Source of the DNA: Treponema sp. | GTDB lineage: Bacteria > Spirochaetota > Spirochaetia > Treponematales > Breznakiellaceae | Assembly (NCBI GenBank): GCA_031276685.1 | Contig: JAISMQ010000204.1 | Location: forward strand, 1 to 9,401 | Direction of reading: 5' to 3' | Length of the DNA stretch: 9,401 nt | In this document: positions 5,644 to 9,401 of the stretch, in pieces | Numbering within the stretch: position 1 is the stretch's first letter | How the letters are laid out: each line of letters opens with the position of its first letter | Translations under genes and position numbers: made by a program | Notes under the pieces: generated by a model | What the model was told of the DNA's origin: nothing | Database searches by the model: none | What the model saw: only the letters and a program-made list of their open reading frames with translations

Positions 5644-7113
5644 CGCGCTTAGCCCCGGTTCCCCGGAAGCCGGAGGGGCCCCGGAGCCCGGCGGGACCTT
5701 GAAAAAATGGTCCCAGCAGGGGCCGGATTCCCGTTTGTGGGAGAAGACACTAAAAACCAGCCGCCTTGGCGAGATGAGCGCCCTGTTCCTCGGACGGGGG
5801 AAAAAACTGTACCTGGTAGGCGGCGCGGTGCGCGATCTAATCCGGGGCTGCGAGCCCCACGACTGGGACCTGGCCACGGACGCTGCCCCCGGCGAGGTTA
5901 TCGCCATGTTCCGGGACCTGAAACCCCGGGCGGCGGTTATCCCCACCGGGATACAGCACGGGACCGTCACGGTCCGCTACCGGGGCGCCGAGTTCGAGGT
6001 AACCACGTTCCGTACCGAATCGGATTACCGGGACGGGCGGCACCCCGAATCGGTCGCCTTCGCCCTGACGGTGGAGGAGGACCTGTCCCGCCGGGATTTT
6101 ACGATGAACGCCGTGGCGCTGGAACTCCCAAAGGGGAAGCCGGCGGATCCGTTCGGGGGCGCCAAGGACATCAGGCGGAAGATCATCCGCTGTGTCGGAG
6201 ACCCCCGGGAGCGTTTTGCGGAGGACGGGCTGCGGCCCCTGCGGGCGGTCCGTTTCGCCGCGCAGCTTGGCTTTGCCGTGGAAAAACCACGCTGCAGGCG
6301 ATCCGCCCTTCCCTCGGCGTGACCGCCGGGGTTTCGGAGGAACGGATCCGGGACGAACTGGACAAGATCATCGCCAGCCCCCGGCCTTCCCTGGCCTTCC
6401 GGCTTATGGAGCAGACGGGGCTCCTGGAACTGGCGCTGCCGGAACTGTTCGCGTGCCGGGGCGTCGAGCAGAAAGGCTACCACCAGTTCGACGTGCTGGA
6501 CCATTCCATCCTGGCCTGCGATTACGCCGCCGAACAGAACTTCCCCACGGAAGTGCGCATGGCGGCCCTGTTTCACGACCTTGGGAAGCCCGACACCCGG
6601 CAGATGGACAACCGGGGGGTATGGACCTTCTACCAGCACGAAAAACGTTCCGTCCGCATAACCGAGGGCCTTATGACCCGGCTGCGCTACCCCGCGTCCC
6701 GCATCGCGGAGGTGTGCCGCCTTGTCGGCTGCCACATGTTCCACTACGACGACGCCTGGAGCGACGGGGCGGTACGGCGTTTTATTATCCGGGCGGGGAA
6801 GGAGAACCTGGAAAACCTCTACCGCCTGCGCCGCTGCGATACTTACGGCATGGCCGGGGTCGAAACACCGGCGGAAGGGCTCGCCGCCCTGGCAATCCGG
6901 GCGGACAAGGTGCTGGCGGAAAGCCAGGCCCTGTCCCTTAAAGACTTGGCGGTTTCGGGAAAGGATCTGATCGCCGCGGGGATCAAGCCGGGAAAACACA
7001 TGGGCATTATCCTCCACGAGCTCCTGGAGACCGTGGTGGACGACCCGGATTCAAACAAACCGGAAGTTCTTTTGAACATAGCGCTTAAATTCAACGAGAA
7101 ATACCAGGGCTAA
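5636..7113 (+). pseudogene. CCA-adding/poly(A) polymerase-family tRNA nucleotidyltransferase, frameshifted
   Basis: The family adds CCA (or A tails) to RNA 3' ends. The N-terminal part, in the frame of 5636, has YLVGGAVRDLIRG (59-71), the catalytic DWD (76-78), RRDFTMNA (152-159) and EDGLRPLRAVRFAAQLGF (196-213). Just after this the frame meets a stop at 6320-6322. The rest continues in the -1 frame from about 6286 to 7113: TLQAIRPS, then GVSEERIRDELDKI, and an HD domain with a DHS, a FHDLGKPD and a later GCHMFHY. Both halves look intact and join without loss if one base is added in the A-run 6282-6286; the product would be about 492 residues from 5636. ATG 5636 has no Shine-Dalgarno; TTG 5735 or ATG 5774 (446 residues) are alternative starts. 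Because the enzyme is normally needed, a sequencing error is as likely as true decay or recoding. Confidence 0.85.
6281..6288 (+). other. Frameshift site in the nucleotidyltransferase gene
   Basis: The bases GAAAAACC hold the break. Read in the upstream frame they give Glu-Lys-Pro and run to a stop 32 bases later. With a sixth A, or a -1 slip, they give Glu-Lys-Thr-Thr-Leu-Gln and continue 275 codons of family-like sequence. No canonical X-XXY-YYZ slippery heptamer fits the zero frame. I saw no obvious stimulatory structure. Confidence 0.85.
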
Positions 7114-7126
7114 CCGGGCCGCGCTT

Positions 7127-7867
7127 TCACGCCTGGGGAACGCCGCTTCCGTCCTTGAGCCGTTCCAGGGCCAGCCGGGCGGCTTCCTGTTCGGCGGCCT
7201 TTTTGTTGCGGCCTATGCCCGGCCCGTATACCCGGCCCTTTATCTCAACTTCCATCCTGAACAGCCGCTCGTGTTCCGGGCCCGAACGGTCGATTACCCG
7301 GTACCGTGGGTACTCCTTAAAGCGGCGCTGGCAGAGTTCCTGCAGCAAAGATTTGTGGTCCGCGTGGTAGTCCTTTTCGACGACCCGGCTAATCTCGGGG
7401 CCGATACAGCGTTCCACGAACGAAAAGGCCGCGGCAAAGCCCGAATCCAGGTACAGTGCGCCGAAAAGGGCCTCCAGCGCGTCCGCCAGGATGGCGTTCT
7501 TCTTCCTGCCCCCGGAAAGCTCCTCCCCCTTCCCCAGGATAAGGAGGGCGTCGATCCGCAGTTCCCGGGCGATACCCGACAGGATATCCTCGGAGACCAC
7601 GATGGACTTGACCTTTGCCAGATCCCCTTCGCTCTTTTCCCCGAAGCGCCCGTAGAGCACGGCGGCGCACACCGCCCCCAGAACCGCGTCCCCCAGAAAT
7701 TCCAGCCGCTCGTTGTTGGCCCGGACCCCTGATTCGTTGGAAACGGAGCGGTGGACAAAGGACAGGTTCAGCAGCTCCAGGTTCCTAAAGCGGATCCCGG
7801 CGGATTTGAGAAAAGCCCGCAGTTCTTTTTTTCGCTCCGGCCCGGCAGATTGTTGCGCCCCGCGCAT
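7127..7867 (-). CDS. rnc: Ribonuclease III
   Basis: RNase III cleaves double-stranded RNA, including rRNA precursors and structured mRNAs, as a homodimer in the cytoplasm. The 246 residues are the usual length. The signature NERLEFLGDAVLG (52-64) supplies E53 and D60, and ADALEALFGALYLD (128-141) supplies the catalytic D129 and E132. The dsRNA-binding domain spans about 168-239, with the conserved IGRNKKAAEQEAA loop and helix (219-230). ATG 7867 has GAGG four bases upstream. That site directly abuts the U-tract of an intrinsic terminator and follows a further GC-rich hairpin, so the leader is likely to be regulated. The stop is 13 bp from that of the convergent nucleotidyltransferase gene; no terminator is visible there. 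It follows acpP, as in many bacteria. Confidence 0.96.
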   Translation of the reverse strand: MRGAQQSAGPERKKELRAFLKSAGIRFRNLELLNLSFVHRSVSNESGVRANNERLEFLGDAVLGAVCAAVLYGRFGEKSEGDLAKVKSIVVSEDILSGIARELRIDALLILGKGEELSGGRKKNAILADALEALFGALYLDSGFAAAFSFVERCIGPEISRVVEKDYHADHKSLLQELCQRRFKEYPRYRVIDRSGPEHERLFRMEVEIKGRVYGPGIGRNKKAAEQEAARLALERLKDGSGVPQA

Positions 7868-7875
7868 AAAACCTC

Positions 7876-7901
7876 AAAAACCGGCTTTCAGCCGATTTTT
7901 T
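7876..7901 (-). terminator. Intrinsic terminator between acpP and rnc
   Basis: On the minus strand six A's precede a stem of five GC-rich pairs plus a U-G pair (CGGCU/AGCCG, GAA loop). Five U's follow (7880-7876). The U-G pair forms only in minus-strand RNA; the plus-strand copy has a C-A mismatch there. This supports action on the rpmF-acpP transcript. The U-tract ends at the base before the rnc Shine-Dalgarno, so readthrough or another promoter is needed for rnc expression. Confidence 0.75.
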
Positions 7902-7902
7902 A

Positions 7903-7922
7903 CCCCGCCAGGGACGGCGGGG
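7903..7922 (-). other. GC-rich hairpin in the rnc leader
   Basis: CCCCGCC and GGCGGGG pair as a perfect 7-bp stem with a 6-nt loop. On the minus strand it lies just upstream of the terminator. It could add to termination, protect the acpP 3' end or serve as a processing site. Confidence 0.6.
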
Positions 7923-7956
7923 CAGAGACCTCCCCCCTGCAAAATGAGAAAAGTCC

Positions 7957-7977
7957 GTAGGGCTTTTTTTCCCCTAC
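7957..7977 (-). other. Hairpin with an A-rich loop after acpP
   Basis: On the minus strand GTAGGG and CCCTAC form a 6-bp stem around a 9-nt loop holding seven A's. No U-run follows, so it is probably an mRNA 3'-end structure and not a terminator. On the plus strand the loop is T-rich but serves no known gene. Confidence 0.45.
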
Positions 7978-7986
7978 CGAAGCTAC

Positions 7987-8002
7987 CCCGCTGCTCTGCG
8001 GG
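7987..8002 (-). other. Short hairpin directly after the acpP stop
   Basis: CCCGC and GCGGG pair as a 5-bp stem with a 6-nt loop, six bases after the acpP stop codon on the minus strand. No U-tract follows. A role in stabilising the abundant acpP message is possible. Confidence 0.4.
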
Positions 8003-8008
8003 ACATCT

Positions 8009-8245
8009 TCATTTCTGCTGGGATTTGATGTACTCGTAGGCGTCCCTAACGGTTTCAAACTCGTTGGCCTTCTCGTCGGGGATGGAGATACCCATCTCCT
8101 CCTCGATAGCGTAGACCAGCTCGTAGGTATCCAGGCTGTCGGCGCCGAGATCCTGACGGAAAGAGGCGTCCATGGTGATCCTCCCCGCGTCCACATCAAG
8201 CTTTTCGGCGATAAGCTTCTTCATCTTTTCAAACAAGTCATCCAT
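8009..8245 (-). CDS. acpP: Acyl carrier protein
   Basis: This 78-residue acidic helical protein carries growing acyl chains in type II fatty-acid synthesis. The attachment site for 4'-phosphopantetheine is S37 in LGADSLDTYELVYAIEEEMGI (34-54). The N-terminal helix (MDDLFEKMKKLIAEKL) and the C-terminal YEYIKSQQK complete the normal four-helix layout and length. The frame is open to 8323, and an ATG three codons earlier (8254) exists. However, an AGAGGG element ends nine bases before ATG 8245 and abuts the earlier ATG, and the family length also favours 8245. It follows rpmF by 26 bp and should share its promoter. No fatty-acid synthase genes are adjacent. The nearby coaD product makes the coenzyme A precursor from which the arm is taken. 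Confidence 0.96.
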   Translation of the reverse strand: MDDLFEKMKKLIAEKLDVDAGRITMDASFRQDLGADSLDTYELVYAIEEEMGISIPDEKANEFETVRDAYEYIKSQQK

Positions 8246-8271
8246 CTTGCACATCCCTCTAACGAATTGTG

Positions 8272-8460
8272 TTATACCTTTGCTTCGGGAACAATGATCT
8301 GCTTTCCCCGGTAAAAACCGCACTTAGGACATACCCGGTGCGGCAGCACCTGGTTCCCGCAATTGCTGCATTCAACCAATGAGGGGGCGGAAAGCTTCAT
8401 GTTGACCGACTGCCGCCGGCGCGTCCGCGCCTTCGATGTCTTAAATCTCGGTACTGCCAT
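8272..8460 (-). CDS. rpmF: 50S ribosomal protein L32
   Basis: This 62-residue basic protein has the L32 start MAVPRFKTSKARTRRRQS. A zinc ribbon follows, with cysteine pairs C31-x2-C34 and C44-x2-C47, so this is the zinc-binding form. The C-terminal YRGKQIIVPEAKV region closes a normal-length protein of the large ribosomal subunit. ATG 8460 has GAGG eight bases upstream and lies about 20 nt downstream of the expected transcript start of a strong promoter. Its pairing with acpP recalls the rpmF-fab-acpP order of other bacteria, here without the intervening plsX and fab genes. Confidence 0.96.
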   Translation of the reverse strand: MAVPRFKTSKARTRRRQSVNMKLSAPSLVECSNCGNQVLPHRVCPKCGFYRGKQIIVPEAKV

Positions 8461-8488
8461 TTCATAAACCTCGCTTCAGTATTCCGTG

Positions 8489-8517
8489 AATCTAACAAAA
8501 GACGCCGAATTTGTCAA
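8489..8517 (-). promoter_or_regulatory. Promoter of rpmF-acpP
   Basis: On the minus strand a perfect -35 TTGACA (8517-8512) is 17 bp from TAGATT (8494-8489), a four-of-six -10. The transcript would start near 8482, about 20 nt before the rpmF ATG, leaving room for its GAGG site. It lies between coaD and rpmF, so rpmF-acpP need not depend on coaD transcription. Confidence 0.8.
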
Positions 8518-8555
8518 GATTGCGGAATTTTATTCGAGGGCCGCAGGCCCGGCGG

Positions 8556-9032
8556 CTAACGGTACTTCGCCTTCAGGGCTTCCGCCACCAGGGGGGGCAC
8601 CATGCCGGTGGTATCCCCGTGGAAAGAGGCCAGTTCCTTGATCGAGGAGGATCGGAGGACGAAATATTCCGGGTCCGTCGTCATAAAAATGGTCTCGATC
8701 CGGGGATCCAGGGCCTTGTTCATCATGGAAAGCTCGAATTCGTAGGAAAAATCGTCCAGCCCCCGGACCCCCCGGACCAGGAGCCGGATATCGCGGCGCC
8801 GCAGGAAGTCCACGATCAGCGTATCGCAGATCTCCACCAGCACGTTCCCGCAATCCTTAACCAGTTCCCGGATCATGGCGACCCGTTCTTCGGCGGAAAA
8901 CAGGTACTTCTTCCGCCGGTTTTCCGCCACCACCACCAGCAGCTCGTCAAAAATCGAGGCCGCCCGCCGTACTATGTTGGTATGCCCCAGGGTAGGCGGA
9001 TCAAAAGACCCGGGAAACGCCGCTTTTAACAT
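8556..9032 (-). CDS. coaD: Phosphopantetheine adenylyltransferase
   Basis: CoaD catalyses the fourth step of coenzyme A synthesis: 4'-phosphopantetheine plus ATP gives dephospho-CoA and pyrophosphate. The 158 residues match the family. The nucleotidyltransferase motif GSFDPPTLGHTNI (8-20) contains T14-x-G-H17. Further marks are LLVRGVRGLDDFSYE (84-98), with the conserved Arg, and RSSSIKEL (127-134), the ATP-contacting SSS-x-K-E element. ATG 9032 has GGGTGG close upstream. A -35-like TTGACG on the minus strand (9067-9062) lies in the palindromic intergenic region shared with the divergent lipoprotein gene, but its paired -10 (TAGGGT) is poor. Confidence 0.95.
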   Translation of the reverse strand: MLKAAFPGSFDPPTLGHTNIVRRAASIFDELLVVVAENRRKKYLFSAEERVAMIRELVKDCGNVLVEICDTLIVDFLRRRDIRLLVRGVRGLDDFSYEFELSMMNKALDPRIETIFMTTDPEYFVLRSSSIKELASFHGDTTGMVPPLVAEALKAKYR

Positions 9033-9060
9033 GTATCCACCCTAAGGCCATCGGAAAACC

Positions 9061-9080
9061 CCGTCAAGGCCATTTGACGG
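9061..9080. repeat. Inverted repeat CCGTCAA-N6-TTGACGG between coaD and the lipoprotein gene
   Basis: Two perfect 7-bp arms (9061-9067 and 9074-9080) flank six bases. Each arm contains a TTGACG -35 element pointing outwards, so the two divergent promoters share one dyad. It could be an operator, or simply back-to-back -35 boxes. Confidence 0.8.
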
Positions 9081-9102
9081 AACGTTCCGGATAGTGTAGT
9101 AT
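9074..9102 (+). promoter_or_regulatory. Promoter of the lipoprotein gene, predicted leaderless
   Basis: TTGACG (9074-9079) and TAGTAT (9097-9102) are separated by 17 bp. The expected transcript start, 6-8 bases after the -10, falls at about 9109-9111, on the ATG itself. No Shine-Dalgarno precedes that ATG, which agrees with leaderless initiation. TATTAT (9100-9105) is a better -10 match, but its spacer would be 20 bp. Confidence 0.6.
9078..9089. promoter_or_regulatory. 12-bp perfect palindrome in the lipoprotein promoter (possible operator)
   Basis: CGGAACGTTCCG is a perfect palindrome located in the spacer between the -35 and -10 of the lipoprotein promoter. It shares three bases with the right arm of the larger inverted repeat. 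A dimeric repressor bound here would block the promoter. The regulator is unknown. Confidence 0.55.
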
Positions 9103-9110
9103 TATATAGC

Positions 9111-9401
9111 ATGAGGCATTTTATTCTGTTTATCGCTGTTTGTGCGCTGGGCTTTTTGTCCTGTGTATCCCAAGAGGAGCCTCAGCTTCCGGTCCGGGCG
9201 GAGCCGGTTATACAGGATCTTCCCGCCGATCCGCCCCCTGCGGAGCCCGTCCCGGCCGAACCTGCCCCCGCCAAGCCGGAACCCGCCCCGCCGGTTTTTG
9301 ACTATAGCTCCGTCACCGAAGAGGATCGGAACACGGCGAAGACCGACATCCGGGAACTTATCAACGAACTCAACGGGATCATCAGGCGCGGGGATTTCAA
9401 C
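9111..9401 (+). CDS. Putative lipoprotein (partial, runs off the window)
   Basis: The 97 visible residues begin with a short lipoprotein signal peptide (MRHFILFIAVCALGFLSC). Its lipobox GFLSC puts the lipidated cysteine at residue 18. Residues 22-62 are a low-complexity Pro/Ala/Glu linker with repeated PAEP/PAKP units. A charged helical domain begins at about 63 (YSSVTEEDRNTAKTDIRELINELNGIIRRGDFN) and continues beyond the edge. The spacing suggests a membrane-tethered periplasmic or surface protein. I do not recognise the family, though similar Asn-x-Ile-Ile-Arg helices occur in uncharacterised treponemal lipoproteins. The ATG has no Shine-Dalgarno and lies only eight bases after a -10, so a leaderless mRNA is likely. 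It diverges from coaD. Confidence 0.8.
   Translation, partial: MRHFILFIAVCALGFLSCVSQEEPQLPVRAEPVIQDLPADPPPAEPVPAEPAPAKPEPAPPVFDYSSVTEEDRNTAKTDIRELINELNGIIRRGDFN

Noticed and set aside
5707..6285. Plus-strand frame that is continuous with the nucleotidyltransferase C-terminal half
   Set aside because: Before about 6286 this frame gives a Gly/Arg/Pro-rich sequence with no family motif, whereas the other frame carries the full catalytic head. Only the part after 6286 is real.
6025..7017. 330-codon minus-strand frame opposite the nucleotidyltransferase gene
   Set aside because: It has no recognisable motif and lies opposite clear HD and nucleotidyltransferase motifs, so it is a shadow of high-GC coding.
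8533..8552. Possible terminator after coaD (GGGCC/GGCCC, 3-nt loop)
   Set aside because: The stem has only five pairs and is followed on the minus strand by a mixed A/T stretch without a U-run, too weak to call.
1..9401. Mobile element, CRISPR, defence or other novel system
   Set aside because: There are no transposase or integrase genes, direct-repeat arrays, att-like repeats or defence domains. Coding style appears uniform, and most genes are recognisable core functions.

Overview
The window is a gene-dense, high-GC bacterial chromosomal segment holding housekeeping and cell-envelope genes. I see no insertion sequence, prophage, CRISPR array, tRNA or rRNA. The gene set and one treponemal-looking surface protein suggest a spirochaete of the Treponema type. 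Its base composition is more GC-rich than the best-known members of that genus, so the lineage is a moderate-confidence inference.

Layout. Positions 1-1850 (+) hold the tail of an unrecognised gene, coupled by an ATGA overlap to a large membrane-anchored protein that resembles treponemal pallilysin-related proteins. Facing it is a compact minus-strand operon, read from about 5549 down to 1857: thiamine pyrophosphokinase, a small membrane protein, MiaB tRNA methylthiotransferase, a LapA-domain membrane protein and a TPR/SPOR-domain exported protein. The genes overlap or lie 2-27 nt apart, and one good promoter (TTGCCC-17-TATAAT) precedes the first. A hairpin marks the convergent end at 1851-1872.

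Diverging from that operon at 5636-7113 (+) is a CCA-adding/poly(A) polymerase-family nucleotidyltransferase. It is broken by an apparent one-base deletion in an A-run near 6282-6286. Converging on it is a minus-strand cluster: coaD (9032-8556), then rpmF, acpP and rnc (8460-7127). A consensus-like promoter (TTGACA-17-TAGATT) precedes rpmF. A stack of hairpins, including an intrinsic terminator touching the rnc Shine-Dalgarno, lies between acpP and rnc. At the right edge a lipoprotein gene (+) starts at 9111 and runs off the window. It appears to be transcribed without a leader from a promoter embedded in nested palindromes shared with coaD.

Roles. The intact genes cover cofactor supply (thiamine diphosphate; coenzyme A, whose 4'-phosphopantetheine also arms the acyl carrier protein encoded nearby), RNA maturation (MiaB, CCA enzyme, RNase III), a ribosomal protein, and envelope functions (LapA, SPOR, lipoprotein, pallilysin-like). 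I did not find a clear new multi-gene system. The points most worth a second look are the frameshifted nucleotidyltransferase, the nested-palindrome leaderless promoter, the rnc leader, and the pallilysin-like protein.
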